Assembly (NCBI GenBank): GCA_900550165.1
Contig: URQY01000007.1
Location: forward strand, 1-64,000
Length of the DNA: 64,000 nucleotides
Source: an uncultured Eubacteriales bacterium
Lineage (GTDB): Bacteria > Bacillota > Clostridia > Oscillospirales > Oscillospiraceae
Direction of reading: 5' to 3'
Of this stretch, positions 34,816-43,113 are shown piece by piece. The translations under genes and the position numbers were made by a program. Numbering within the stretch: the stretch's first letter is position 1; the number at the start of each line of letters is the position of its first letter. The notes under the pieces are model-generated. The model did not search any database and had not been told where the DNA came from. It worked only from the letters and a program-made list of their open reading frames with translations.

Positions 34816-35006
34816 TCTCCCTTCGCGCTGCCCGCCGCGTTCTGCGTGCCGAAGTAGAACGCAATGACCATGAGGTACACGGTGTTAAACTCCTGCGTGA
34901 CCGCGCCGCGCACCGTCAGGATGCAGAATGTCGCCGTCAGCGCGATCGTCACAAGGCTCTTCACGCTGAGAAGGTTCGCAATTCTTTTGTTCAGTAATTC
35001 ATTCAT
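34812..35006 (-). CDS. Holin-like protein, 64 aa
   Basis: Two predicted transmembrane helices (VTIALTATFCILTV and VYLMVIAFYFG) are joined by a short loop, with a charged N terminus and a C-terminal SAKGE. Overlaps with both neighbours (ATGA at each) and the adjacent endolysin support a holin. Confidence 0.75.
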   Translation of the reverse strand: MNELLNKRIANLLSVKSLVTIALTATFCILTVRGAVTQEFNTVYLMVIAFYFGTQNAAGSAKGE

Positions 35007-35239
35007 AAAACCGTATCGTCCTTTCTGAAAATCTTGATGCCCGCCACCACGACGAGCTCCGTCGTCCATGCTTTGAACCACCGTTCCGTCAGCACGTCGG
35101 GCGGCGGCACGCCGAGCGCCGCCATGGTGAGCGAGGCGACGGTGTACCACGTCAGGCTGAAAATGGCGATGGATATGTACCTGTCCCGCTTCTTCATCCT
35201 GTCCCAGTGCTCCCGTGCCGCCGTCCACGCCTTTTTCAC
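35003..35239 (-). CDS. Small membrane protein of the lysis cluster, 78 aa
   Basis: It starts at GTG 35239, overlapping the stop of the upstream gene, with GGGAGG upstream. A basic N terminus is followed by a hydrophobic helix (YISIAIFSLTWYTVASLTMA) and a second weaker one (LVVVAGIKIF). It could be a second holin or antiholin; unproven. Confidence 0.6.
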   Translation of the reverse strand: MKKAWTAAREHWDRMKKRDRYISIAIFSLTWYTVASLTMAALGVPPPDVLTERWFKAWTTELVVVAGIKIFRKDDTVL

Positions 35240-35541
35240 GATCTGACCTCCCACTCGTCGACCTCGCCTTTGATTTTGTCGATAAAGCTGTTCCCGCCGA
35301 GCGCCTTGTAGCCTCTGTAGAGGTACAGAAAGTCTTCCAACTCGTATTGCCGAATGAACTTGTCCTCCCTGTGCCGGTAGTATGTATGCAGCATATCGTG
35401 CCGCAGCTCGCACTTGAGCGCATCCACCAGCTTGTCAAGGCCGAGGATCTTGTTGCGCAACGGCTTAATGAACAGCGCCAGCGCCCCGAGGATGACCGTC
35501 ACCTCAGAGCACAGAGACGCAATGCTTGCCAAATCTCCCAT
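35236..35541 (-). CDS. Phage membrane-associated protein, 101 aa
   Basis: One N-terminal helix (SEVTVILGALALFIKPL) is followed by a charged helical domain rich in Tyr, His and Arg (HDMLHTYYRHREDKFIRQYE). Similar proteins occur in Firmicute lysis clusters, but no function is assigned. Confidence 0.6.
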   Translation of the reverse strand: MGDLASIASLCSEVTVILGALALFIKPLRNKILGLDKLVDALKCELRHDMLHTYYRHREDKFIRQYELEDFLYLYRGYKALGGNSFIDKIKGEVDEWEVRS

Positions 35542-35565
35542 TTCTCGCTCCCTTTCTGCGGCGTA

Positions 35566-35847
35566 TTACACCGCCTTAAAATAATTCCCCACCAGCTCGT
35601 GCGGCAGATATTGCAGCATGATCTTGCCGCCTGCCTGCTCGCCCGTGCGCTGGTCCTGCTCGTCCAGCACGGAATACTCCTTTTCCAACTCGTACGTCCG
35701 GCTGATGAGGTTGTTGTGCTTCTCCACCTTCTTCTCCATCTGCTCAATGCGGTAATTCGTCAGATTGCTCGACAGTACAATGCCGCCCAGCGTTCCCACG
35801 AGTGTACCGACCAGACTGAGCACCGCTGTTATCACTTCTGCGGGCAT
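35566..35847 (-). CDS. XhlA-like membrane/coiled-coil protein, 93 aa
   Basis: The N-terminal helix VITAVLSLVGTLVGTLGGIV is followed by a coiled coil (NYRIEQMEKKVEKHNNLISR). This is reminiscent of haemolysin XhlA-type proteins in lysis modules, with the membrane part at the other end. The first of the membrane-protein set. Confidence 0.55.
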   Translation of the reverse strand: MPAEVITAVLSLVGTLVGTLGGIVLSSNLTNYRIEQMEKKVEKHNNLISRTYELEKEYSVLDEQDQRTGEQAGGKIMLQYLPHELVGNYFKAV

Positions 35848-35859
35848 AGATGCCTCCTT

Positions 35860-36207
35860 TTAATCGTCCATAGTGATTCTAAAATCTTTTAGAACCTTAT
35901 AGGTGCCATACTGAGAACGCGGCGTACTATTTATCAAATAACCGGTTTCAGACACTTTTAATAAAGCATCTGTCGGATCTACAATCATCGGAAATCCTCC
36001 GATCGTATCAGGCAATTCGATATATGAATTTTTACAAATTCGGGCTTCTGATGCATCACTCGAACGGATAGTCAGAGGTAAAATAATTTTGAGATTTTCA
36101 GATGTTGTAACTTCGCATAAAGCGGTAAAACTCTGGATAGTGCCTGTGCATTTTACCGTTTCAATGTTTCGGGAATTGTTTCTTTTTTGCGTGGCGTTCA
36201 TAATCAT
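35860..36207 (-). CDS. Small tail-region protein, 115 aa
   Basis: This beta-rich protein has no recognised family (KCTGTIQSFTALCEVTTSEN, IELPDTIGGFPMIVDPTDAL). GGAGGTG lies 7 bp before the ATG at 36207. Base composition is noticeably more AT-rich than the capsid genes, as in the next two genes, suggesting recent exchange of tail-tip genes. Confidence 0.55.
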   Translation of the reverse strand: MIMNATQKRNNSRNIETVKCTGTIQSFTALCEVTTSENLKIILPLTIRSSDASEARICKNSYIELPDTIGGFPMIVDPTDALLKVSETGYLINSTPRSQYGTYKVLKDFRITMDD

Positions 36208-36220
36208 GCCGCCACCTCCG

Positions 36221-36466
36221 TTACGAGATGGTTACATCCTCCGCAGGCATGACGAATTGCCATCTGCCGGGTCCAGTCGATGCATAAGGGACTGTAGTTC
36301 CAGATGCCCCTTTGATTGTGAAGTTTGGGAATGGGAGTGCTCCGTACTCCAAAGTTTGGTACGACCCAGCTGCGCCATTCGAATTGCACAGGAACCCAAC
36401 GTTGTCTGTAATCGTATACGTCTTCTCCGCTCCACTCGCTTTCCTCGGTGCGACATTCGCGATCAT
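36221..36466 (-). CDS. Small tail-region protein, 81 aa, downstream of (GA)11
   Basis: MIANVAPRKASGAEKTYTIT opens a beta domain ending in GRWQFVMPAEDVTIS, a pattern seen in bacterial surface-repeat domains. GAGGTG precedes the ATG. That ATG overlaps the stop (ATGA) of a 26-codon open frame starting at 36543 that runs through an 11-unit GA repeat. Confidence 0.55.
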   Translation of the reverse strand: MIANVAPRKASGAEKTYTITDNVGFLCNSNGAAGSYQTLEYGALPFPNFTIKGASGTTVPYASTGPGRWQFVMPAEDVTIS

Positions 36467-36543
36467 GCGCGCACCTCAGCCGCGAGGCTACGTCTCTCTC
36501 TCTCTCTCTCTCTCGGGCGCTTTACTCTGATAAAGTTCACCAT
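36463..36543 (-). CDS. 26-aa leader frame containing (GA)11 (Arg-Glu repeat)
   Basis: ATG 36543 has AAAGGAGGG just upstream. The frame reads MVNFIRVKRP, then RERERER encoded by the GA repeat (36493-36514 as TC on the plus strand), and stops at TGA overlapping the ATG of the 81-aa gene. In this repeat state, translation would deliver ribosomes to the next start. Confidence 0.4.
   Translation of the reverse strand: MVNFIRVKRPRERERERRSLAAEVRA
36493..36514. repeat. Dinucleotide repeat (TC)11/(GA)11
   Basis: 22 bases of perfect TC on the plus strand, inside the short leader frame. Such tracts slip during replication. Confidence 0.97.
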
Positions 36544-36562
36544 AGGCCCTCCTTTCGTGATG

Positions 36563-36887
36563 TTAAATATGATAGGTCGCTAAGATTGTGATCTTCTTCC
36601 CCGGTTGCATATACGACGAGCTACATAACTCGCCACCTTCGACGTAATATCCGGCCGAGGTCTGAGCTTCGCTGTTTTGAATAAGCACTCCGAAAACTGA
36701 CGGTGTCAATACTTTCAAAAATATATAATCGCCGAAATCGTCTGCTCCAATCTGGTAATGCTGATATTCTCCATTTTCATCCAAATACCACGCTTGTATA
36801 TCGTCAATACCGGCAGAACGGTAAAGCCTTACCTCTTTATACGCCCCCCCCCGCATTTCCAGTGGGAGTTGTCGTGTTAAAAATCAT
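36563..36887 (-). pseudogene. Tail-region gene frameshifted at a G9 tract (possibly phase-variable)
   Basis: A well-placed start (ATG 36887, AAGGAGG upstream) reads MIFNTTTPTGNAGG, enters nine consecutive G (36844-36852 on the complementary strand) and meets a stop at once. With eight G the frame continues into AYKEVRLYRSAGIDDIQAWY and on to the stop at 36563, giving 107 aa. The downstream frame ends in SYMQPGKKITILATYHI and looks like a real protein, but the internal ATG at 36856 has no ribosome site. It is either an off-phase contingency gene or an assembly indel. Confidence 0.65.
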
Positions 36888-36897
36888 AGCGTCCTCC

Positions 36898-37209
36898 TTA
36901 TTGTTTGACCGCGTTTGCCTGTAGCCACGCGAGTAGATCACCGGTCGGTGGCTCGAGGAACGTGATTTCTCGCGATGCATCGGGACCAATTGGATAAGCG
37001 GAATACACGCCGCCATCCGCTGTGTAAAAGTTAAGCTCCATTAACGAATTACCACGGCCAATGATATCAATCTGTACCCACTCTGACCCGTCATACAGAA
37101 AAGCAATATCAAAAGAGTTGCTTCCATACAGCGGTCTCAGTGCAGGCCACGAATTCAAAACCCACGTTTCCTGTTTCGCCTTCTTTACTTGCGGTAAATT
37201 ATAGATCAC
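36898..37209 (-). CDS. Tail-tip protein paralogous to the fibre C terminus, 103 aa
   Basis: It starts at GTG 37209 (GGAGG upstream). KQETWVLNSWP and the end ITFLEPPTGDLLAWLQANAV parallel ETWVINESF and ITLAEPATGAFLEWLQQAAV at the C terminus of the collagen-like fibre just upstream. It is probably an alternative or accessory receptor-binding tip produced by duplication. Confidence 0.65.
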   Translation of the reverse strand: MIYNLPQVKKAKQETWVLNSWPALRPLYGSNSFDIAFLYDGSEWVQIDIIGRGNSLMELNFYTADGGVYSAYPIGPDASREITFLEPPTGDLLAWLQANAVKQ

Positions 37210-37242
37210 GCGACCGCCTCCAATCTTTTGTGTCGTTGATTG

Positions 37243-39849
37243 TTACTGTTTGACTGCGGCCTGCTGCAGCCACTCGAGGAATGCGCCCGTCGCGGGCTCT
37301 GCGAGCGTGATCGTACGGTACGTAAGATCCTTCCATGTGCCGACCCCAGAATACACCTGTGTGGAATCGTAAATTAGGCCACCAGCGTCATAACGCCCTT
37401 CACCTGCTACGGATTTCGATCCTTGCACAGTAAGGCTCGCAAACATGCTGCCGCTGGACGCAAAGCCAATTTGGTATGTCACATCTCCGCTCGTAAACGT
37501 TTGGAACGATTCATTGATCACCCACGTCTCAGTTACTGAGGGGGGGGTGACGTCCTTCACGCTTTGGATCACGACCCACACCTCAATGGCTGCGGTCGGC
37601 ACCGTGTCGCACGTAAAGGTCACGCTGTTCGCAGCCTGACCTGTCATCTGGATACCGGCCTCGTCGTATGAGCTCTTGCTCGCGGCGGTCGGCATCGGCA
37701 GCAGAAGCTGGCTCGCCTCATCCGCCGACACACCACTGATCGTCACACTCTGTGTCTTGGCCGAGCTGTTCCAGCCCGACGCGGTCAGCGTCACCTTATG
37801 CGCGACGGGGGGTGTCGCGTAGTCTGTGCCTGCCGACGCCGCGACCAGCCCGCCGCTGCCGTTGCCCTTGAGGATGGCGGTGGTGGCGGGGATGTTGACG
37901 GGTCCTGCGGGCCCCTGCGGGCCCTGTTTGCCCTGCTCACCCTGCGGACCTTGGGGGCCGGTGTCTCCCTTGGGGCCTTTCAGGTTCACGGTCGCAGGGT
38001 TGTCCTTGCCGCCGTCGTTCGACCAGCTCAGGTCTCCCGCCGCGCTGACGCTCGGGGTGAAGGTCGTGCCATCCTTGCCATCCACGCCTGGATTCCCCTG
38101 CGGCCCTTGCGGGCCTGTTCCGCCATCCTTGCCGTCTGCACCGGGGTCTCCCTTGGGCCCTTGTGGTCCCGTGTCTCCGGTATCGCCTTTCTCGCCGCGC
38201 GAGGGCCTGCCCGTGTCGGTCGTGCCGATAAACCAGTTGTCGTTGCTGCCGATCGTCGGCGTTACACCGTTCGCGCCGTCCTTGCCATCCGCGCCCGGGT
38301 CTCCCTTGGGCCCCTGCGGTCCCGTACCGCCGTCCTTGCCCGGTGCACCGTCCGCGCCCGCGTCTCCCTTCAGTCCCTTGATGTTGACGGACTTCGGGTT
38401 CGTCTTGCCGCCGTCGTTCGTCCAGCTCAAAAGGCCCGCATCGCTCACGCTGGGGGTAAACGTTACGCCGTCCTTGCCATTGGCGCCGTTTGTTCCGTCC
38501 TTACCGGGTGCTCCGTCTTCACCCTTCGGCCCCTGCGGACCGGTATCACCTTTCTCACCTTGCGGACCCTGAGGGCCGGTTGCTCCGTCTTTGCCGGGTG
38601 CTCCATCCGCACCTGCAGGACCGGCAGGGCCTTGCGCGCCCGTATCGCCTTTGTCGCCCTTCGCGCCCTGCAAAGGGCCGTTGTCGACAAAAGCATTCGT
38701 CACGCCGTCGAAGATGTAAATGTCGTAAGGCTCGCCAGTGCCGACGCCGTAAGCGTCGCCAGCGACCGCCGTCGCTTCCTTGGCCGCGTCCAGCGCTGCC
38801 TTGCTCGCGTAGTAGCCGAGAACCCGGAATCCGCTGCCTGTGTCTCCCTTGGGACCCTGAATGCCTTGCTCGCCCTGCGGCCCCTGCGGGCCAACTGCGC
38901 CGGTATTCCCTTTGACGCCCTGCGGCCCCTGCGGACCCGTTTCACCTGTGTCACCCTTGGGGCCTTGGGGTCCGGTATCACCGGTATCACCCTTGTCACC
39001 TTGGGGCCCTTGTGGGCCGGTATCTCCCGTTTCGCCCTTCGGCCCGCGCTCGCCCGTGTCGCCCTTCGCGCCTTTCAGCGCAGCAAGCTGCGCTTCCGTA
39101 AAGTCGTCATAGGTAAAGGCGTCGCCTTTGTCGCCTTTCGGCCCCTGCGGACCAGTGCTGCCGGTTTCGCCGGTATCCCCCTTCGGGCCCTGAATGCCCT
39201 GAACGCCTTGGATGCCCTGCTCACCCTGCGGGCCCTGCGCGCCTGTCGCGCCGGTATCCCCCTTGGGGCCTGTCGCGCCGGTATCGCCTTTGGGTCCCTG
39301 CTCACCGGTGTCACCCTTGGGTCCCTGCTCTCCCTGCGGGCCAGTTGCAGGAACGCCGGTATCGGCAAAGGCTCCCGACGCCGCGTCCCACTTGAACCAG
39401 TTCCCCGTCGTGCTGTCGACGTATGGCATCTTTGCCACGGCGCTCTCCACGCCCGCCGCCGCCGAAAGCACCTCGTCCACCCAGCTCTGATAAGCCTCCG
39501 GCGGCTCGGTCGTGCCGTTTGCGCTCAGCGACGGCTCGACCACCGTGCGCCACGTCCGGCTCTTGGCGATCGCGCCTCCCACGGTGTAGGTGAGCTCAGC
39601 CATGCCCTCGCCCGCCTTGGCGGTGTCGGCGTTGCTCAGCGTCCAGATCACGTCACCGTTCTCGCTCTTAAGGCTCGCGGGATACGGTGCGCTATCGCCC
39701 TCGCGCAGCACCGTCAGCGCGAAGACGCCCTCGCCGTACAGCCGCGCCCACGAATCCGCGATCCCCGGCCAGACGATCCTCTGCGCTTTGTTCTCGCCCT
39801 GCCTGCCCAGCGGCAGATAGGCGAGCTCCTTCACTTCAATGGTCCTCAT
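37243..39849 (-). CDS. Collagen-like tail fibre, 868 aa
   Basis: The N-terminal attachment domain (residues 1-140; LAYLPLGRQGENKAQRIVWP) resembles baseplate-binding domains of Firmicute phage fibres. About 500 residues of Gly-X-Y triplets follow (GPQGEQGPKGDTG type). They are broken by small non-collagen modules, including a twice-used FTPSVSDAGLLSWTNDGGK type. The C-terminal tip is a beta domain from about 680. Collagen-like shafts trimerise and extend the tip to the host surface. The repeated DNA may recombine. It overlaps the connector gene by 4 bp. Confidence 0.88.
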   Translation of the reverse strand: MRTIEVKELAYLPLGRQGENKAQRIVWPGIADSWARLYGEGVFALTVLREGDSAPYPASLKSENGDVIWTLSNADTAKAGEGMAELTYTVGGAIAKSRTWRTVVEPSLSANGTTEPPEAYQSWVDEVLSAAAGVESAVAKMPYVDSTTGNWFKWDAASGAFADTGVPATGPQGEQGPKGDTGEQGPKGDTGATGPKGDTGATGAQGPQGEQGIQGVQGIQGPKGDTGETGSTGPQGPKGDKGDAFTYDDFTEAQLAALKGAKGDTGERGPKGETGDTGPQGPQGDKGDTGDTGPQGPKGDTGETGPQGPQGVKGNTGAVGPQGPQGEQGIQGPKGDTGSGFRVLGYYASKAALDAAKEATAVAGDAYGVGTGEPYDIYIFDGVTNAFVDNGPLQGAKGDKGDTGAQGPAGPAGADGAPGKDGATGPQGPQGEKGDTGPQGPKGEDGAPGKDGTNGANGKDGVTFTPSVSDAGLLSWTNDGGKTNPKSVNIKGLKGDAGADGAPGKDGGTGPQGPKGDPGADGKDGANGVTPTIGSNDNWFIGTTDTGRPSRGEKGDTGDTGPQGPKGDPGADGKDGGTGPQGPQGNPGVDGKDGTTFTPSVSAAGDLSWSNDGGKDNPATVNLKGPKGDTGPQGPQGEQGKQGPQGPAGPVNIPATTAILKGNGSGGLVAASAGTDYATPPVAHKVTLTASGWNSSAKTQSVTISGVSADEASQLLLPMPTAASKSSYDEAGIQMTGQAANSVTFTCDTVPTAAIEVWVVIQSVKDVTPPSVTETWVINESFQTFTSGDVTYQIGFASSGSMFASLTVQGSKSVAGEGRYDAGGLIYDSTQVYSGVGTWKDLTYRTITLAEPATGAFLEWLQQAAVKQ

Positions 39850-40223
39850 CGGATCACGTACCCCCTTTCATAGCCCTGCGCCGGTTCGTATGTCCTGCCC
39901 CAGTAGCGCACGAAGTTGCCGTAGGCCTCGTTGTAGAGCTGGCTCGAATCCGCGTAGCGGTTGTATTCGCCGTTTTCCTTGTCGATGTATGCTTTCAGAT
40001 ACAGCGCGTAGAGCTCGTCGTGCGGCGCTTTCACGAGCAGCTCTTCGTCCATGCCGTCTGCGAATGTCTTTCCCATGATGGCCGCCAGCTCCGCCGGCAT
40101 CGCCAGCAGCACATCCGCCGCGATCCTGCCCTCAAGGGCCATGAGCCACTCGAACTTTGCTTCCTCCGGGAAGGCGTTCGGCTTCGCCTCGTCCACGCGC
40201 TGGATCACCTTTCTCGGTGTCAC
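39846..40223 (-). CDS. Head-tail connector-like protein, 125 aa
   Basis: The start is GTG 40223 with AGAGAGG upstream. TPRKVIQRVDEAKPNAFPEE and a helical middle (ALEGRIAADVLLAMPAELAA), then ADSSQLYNEAYGNFVRYWGR, resemble the small helical gatekeeper proteins that follow capsid genes. Assignment is by position and composition. Confidence 0.65.
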   Translation of the reverse strand: MTPRKVIQRVDEAKPNAFPEEAKFEWLMALEGRIAADVLLAMPAELAAIMGKTFADGMDEELLVKAPHDELYALYLKAYIDKENGEYNRYADSSQLYNEAYGNFVRYWGRTYEPAQGYERGYVIR

Positions 40224-40299
40224 GTTCCTCTCTCCCTTCTTTCGAGATGATAAGGGCGGGCGCGGGTCATTTCCCACGCCCGCCCTTGGGGTATGCTCC

Positions 40300-41298
40300 T
40301 TAGAGCGAGTTGCCCGCCGCGATACCGCCGATGGCGGCAAAGCGCCAGTCGTTGAAGCACGCGTTGAAGCGGCTGCGGCCGCGCCAGACGTTCGCGTCTG
40401 TGTTCTCGTCGATGGTGGAGCGCACATCGAGCTGAATGCGGTCATTCCACACCGCGCCGCCGTAGGTCTCGTTGTACTTGCTGTCCAGCAGCACCCACGG
40501 GGCGACGCCGTTTGTGATGTAGTGGTTCAGGTACGGCCACACGATGACGTTCCAGCGGCCGTACTGATAGTTGAAGGCGTTGTTCGCGCTCACGGGGTCC
40601 TTGTCCGCGCCGATCGCCGCGAATACCGCCTTTTTGAGGTCGGCGTTCTCGGGGATCAGGATCGTATCGGGAGCCACGTCAAGGATCTCGTCGTTATCGC
40701 CGCGGAACAGGTGCATCTTGGTCTCGAGCTTGCCCAGCGCGTCCACGCTGAACGCATCCTTGAAGCAGTTGCACTGCTTGTCGCCGCTCACCTTGGGCAC
40801 GTGCTCCTTGGCGAACAGGTTGCTGCCGTCCGCGCCCGTCAGGTCGAACTTGACGCCCTTGAAGGTCACGCTGCCGTTGCCCATCATGGCCGCGCCGTAC
40901 AGCGCCGCGCCGAAGAGCTCGCGCGTGCGCTTGTAAGAGGTCATAAAGGCCGCAGGCTGCTTGCGCATGTCGAGCAGCTTGCCGTCCTCGATCATCTCCT
41001 TAGACACGCTGAAAGAATCCTTCCACGTCTGGTACTTGAGGAACTTCTGGTAGCCCTCCTGCATGCCGTCCAGCGGATAAGCGCCGTTCTCGCCCACGGG
41101 CTCAAAGCCGCTCATGGCCGTCAGCGTGGTCATCACGTCGCCGTAGTTCTTGGAAGAACCCGTCAGGAACAGGTTCTTCAGCACGCTGTTCTGCTCAAAT
41201 TCCTCGCCGCGCTTTTCAAGGAACATCTTGATCGGCGCCTGGCAGTTGCCGTAAACGCTGTTGTTCAGGTTGCTCGATTCTGAAAAAATGATTTTCAT
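40300..41298 (-). CDS. Major capsid protein, 332 aa
   Basis: This has the length and layout of an HK97-fold capsid protein, in order after scaffold and decoration genes: helix-rich N region, FLKYQTWKDSFSVSKEMIED in the spine, TRELFGAALYGAAMMGNGS, DTILIPENADLKKAVFAAIG and WNVIVWPYLNHYITNGVAPW in the A-domain, C-terminal VWRGRSRFNACFNDWRF. There is no long N-terminal delta domain because a separate scaffold gene is present. Confidence 0.85.
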   Translation of the reverse strand: MKIIFSESSNLNNSVYGNCQAPIKMFLEKRGEEFEQNSVLKNLFLTGSSKNYGDVMTTLTAMSGFEPVGENGAYPLDGMQEGYQKFLKYQTWKDSFSVSKEMIEDGKLLDMRKQPAAFMTSYKRTRELFGAALYGAAMMGNGSVTFKGVKFDLTGADGSNLFAKEHVPKVSGDKQCNCFKDAFSVDALGKLETKMHLFRGDNDEILDVAPDTILIPENADLKKAVFAAIGADKDPVSANNAFNYQYGRWNVIVWPYLNHYITNGVAPWVLLDSKYNETYGGAVWNDRIQLDVRSTIDENTDANVWRGRSRFNACFNDWRFAAIGGIAAGNSL

Positions 41299-41329
41299 TG
41301 CTTACTTTCTCTCCTCTCTTCCGTTTTCC

Positions 41330-41740
41330 TTAGACAAAGCGGCCGCGGATCATGCTGCCCGCTGCCGTGCCCTCAAGGCTCACGACCTCGAACGTGCCGG
41401 GCACCGCTGCGTCCGATGCGCCTGTGACGTACTTTGCCTTGAGACCGCCGCTCGCCACCTGGATCTTGGTGCCGACCTTCACGGCCGCTGCGGCCGCCGC
41501 AAGCTCGGTTTCAAAGGTGTACTTGCCCTGCACGCGCGTCACCGCCAGCAGCTCGCCCGCGGCCACCGTGCCGCTCTGCATGCACACATAGGGCGGCGTG
41601 GTCGCTTGGTCGGCAGCGATCGCCGCCAGCTTGCCGTCCGTCACGTTGAGCAGCTGGCCGACCTGATACGTGCCCGCCGCCGCTTCGATGTACTCAAACG
41701 GGGTCATTGCCCCGTCCGTCGATTTGATGGGAATAAACAT
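41330..41740 (-). CDS. Head decoration/capsid-stabilising protein, 136 aa
   Basis: This beta-rich, Ala/Gly-rich protein (PFEYIEAAAGTYQVGQLLNV) ends in AAGSMIRGRFV. It lies directly between scaffold and capsid genes, the standard place for a decoration protein. Confidence 0.7.
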   Translation of the reverse strand: MFIPIKSTDGAMTPFEYIEAAAGTYQVGQLLNVTDGKLAAIAADQATTPPYVCMQSGTVAAGELLAVTRVQGKYTFETELAAAAAAVKVGTKIQVASGGLKAKYVTGASDAAVPGTFEVVSLEGTAAGSMIRGRFV

Positions 41741-41759
41741 TGCGTTCCTCCTTGTCTCG

Positions 41760-42743
41760 TTAGTTTCTGTTCTTCTCGATCCACGTGCGGATCTCCTCGT
41801 CCGTCGCCGTGGGATTGAAGATGCGGAAGCTCGCCAGCTCCTCGCTCGTCACGACCTTGCCGCCCGCGCCGCGGGATGCCGCCGCGCCGGTCAGGTGGTC
41901 CTTACCCCTCTGTCCCGTCAAGGCCTGCGCTCTCGCCGCCTCGGCCAGCGCCTTCTCGCGCCGCTCGCGCGTCGAAATGAGGTAGGCGTCGTAAAACGAC
42001 ATGCCGCTCTTCACGCGCGCGTAGAACGCCTCGCTCTCGGGGAGCTTCAAAAGGTCCTCCACGCCGTTCACCTCGGGCTCGAGCGCGTGGATCTTCTTGA
42101 TCTGCTCATCGATGGCGCGCTGCATTTTCTCCTGCTCGGCCGCGGCCTGCTCGCGCTCATGTGCCGCCACGATCTCGGCCGCCTGCTTCACAACAGGATT
42201 CTCGCTGATCGCCTCATTGAGAGATTCCTGCGTCAACTTCCCGGCCTTGAGGTCGCTTTCGAGCTTCTGCTGCTTGAAGGACTTCGACCACTCGTCAAAC
42301 TGCTCCTTCGTCGCGATGGGCTCGCCCGTGATTGTGTTCTTAAGCCCTGCACTTTTGAAAAAATCCTTCCACTCCGCGGCCATCTTTTCGCTCTGCGCCT
42401 TGAGCGCCGCGTCCACCGCGGCCTGCTGCTCGGCTCTGCGCCGCGCCGCCGCGTGCGCTCTGCGCTCGTCGGGGGTCTGCTCCTTCTTCGCGCCCTCCGC
42501 ATCGTTGTTGTCTTCTGCGCCTTCCGCGCCGTCCTGTCCCTCGGGAGCGGTTACGGCGCCCTCTGCGCCCTCGCCGCCCGTCGTGCCGGTATCGCCGCCC
42601 TCCGGTGCGCCGTTGGTCTCTTCTGCGGCCGGGGCAGCGGCGCCCGGCTCGTTTGCGCCTGTGGGCTCCTGCTGCGTGCCTGCCTCGTCAGGCGGCACCG
42701 TCAGGCCCATCGCTTCAAAGACGTCTTTTTCCGTGAATTCCAT
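41760..42743 (-). CDS. Scaffolding protein, 327 aa
   Basis: The N-terminal third is a disordered Glu/Gly/Ala region (EGGDTGTTGGEGAEGAV). A long charged helix follows (KAQSEKMAAEWKDFFKSAGL, AAEIVAAHEREQAAAEQEKM), then a short C-terminal segment. This is the usual composition of capsid scaffolds in Firmicute phages. Confidence 0.75.
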   Translation of the reverse strand: MEFTEKDVFEAMGLTVPPDEAGTQQEPTGANEPGAAAPAAEETNGAPEGGDTGTTGGEGAEGAVTAPEGQDGAEGAEDNNDAEGAKKEQTPDERRAHAAARRRAEQQAAVDAALKAQSEKMAAEWKDFFKSAGLKNTITGEPIATKEQFDEWSKSFKQQKLESDLKAGKLTQESLNEAISENPVVKQAAEIVAAHEREQAAAEQEKMQRAIDEQIKKIHALEPEVNGVEDLLKLPESEAFYARVKSGMSFYDAYLISTRERREKALAEAARAQALTGQRGKDHLTGAAASRGAGGKVVTSEELASFRIFNPTATDEEIRTWIEKNRN

Positions 42744-42828
42744 GTTCTCTTCCTCTCTGGCATGTTCCCGCTATCGCCCTGCGCATTGCAGCTTCATATT
42801 GCTGCGTTGTAAAGCGTTTCCGCTTTGC

Positions 42829-42963
42829 TTACTTCTTGCCCGTGCGAAGGTCGCTGCCGGTGTGCACGACGCCCTTCTTCGCGTCGGTCTGCTGGTTCGG
42901 CGCTTTCACGACCTGCGTGCCGCCGTTCTTGATTCTGCCGACGTAACCGCTCTTATCGCTCAT
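42829..42963 (-). CDS. Small basic virion-region protein, 44 aa
   Basis: This 44-codon frame (MSDKSGYVGRIKNGGTQVV then KAPNQQTDAKKGVVHTGSDL) has GGAGGAC upstream. It sits between portal and scaffold genes and is short enough to be missed. No family was recognised. The 149 bp between it and the portal gene hold nothing identifiable. Confidence 0.65.
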   Translation of the reverse strand: MSDKSGYVGRIKNGGTQVVKAPNQQTDAKKGVVHTGSDLRTGKK

Positions 42964-43113
42964 GCCCGTGTCCTCCTTTCCTTTGGATTCGGCATTTTCC
43001 CGCTCTTGCCCTGCGGCTGCGCAGCCGTTGGCGGCTCTGCTGCCTTACGGATGCGGCGTCCCCTTTACGGGGGCATATGCTCTGCGCGTCATCTTTCGCG
43101 CCTTTAGCCTTTC

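Noticed and set aside
36204..36389. Alternative frame over the 81-aa tail gene
   Set aside because: It lacks its own ribosome site and is Trp/Arg/Cys-rich. It is reached only if the GA tract changes length, and the 81-aa frame looks more natural.
37798..39873. Long plus-strand open frames opposite the collagen-like fibre
   Set aside because: Stop-free antisense reading is expected from GC-rich Gly-X-Y codons. The translations are low-complexity with no domain.
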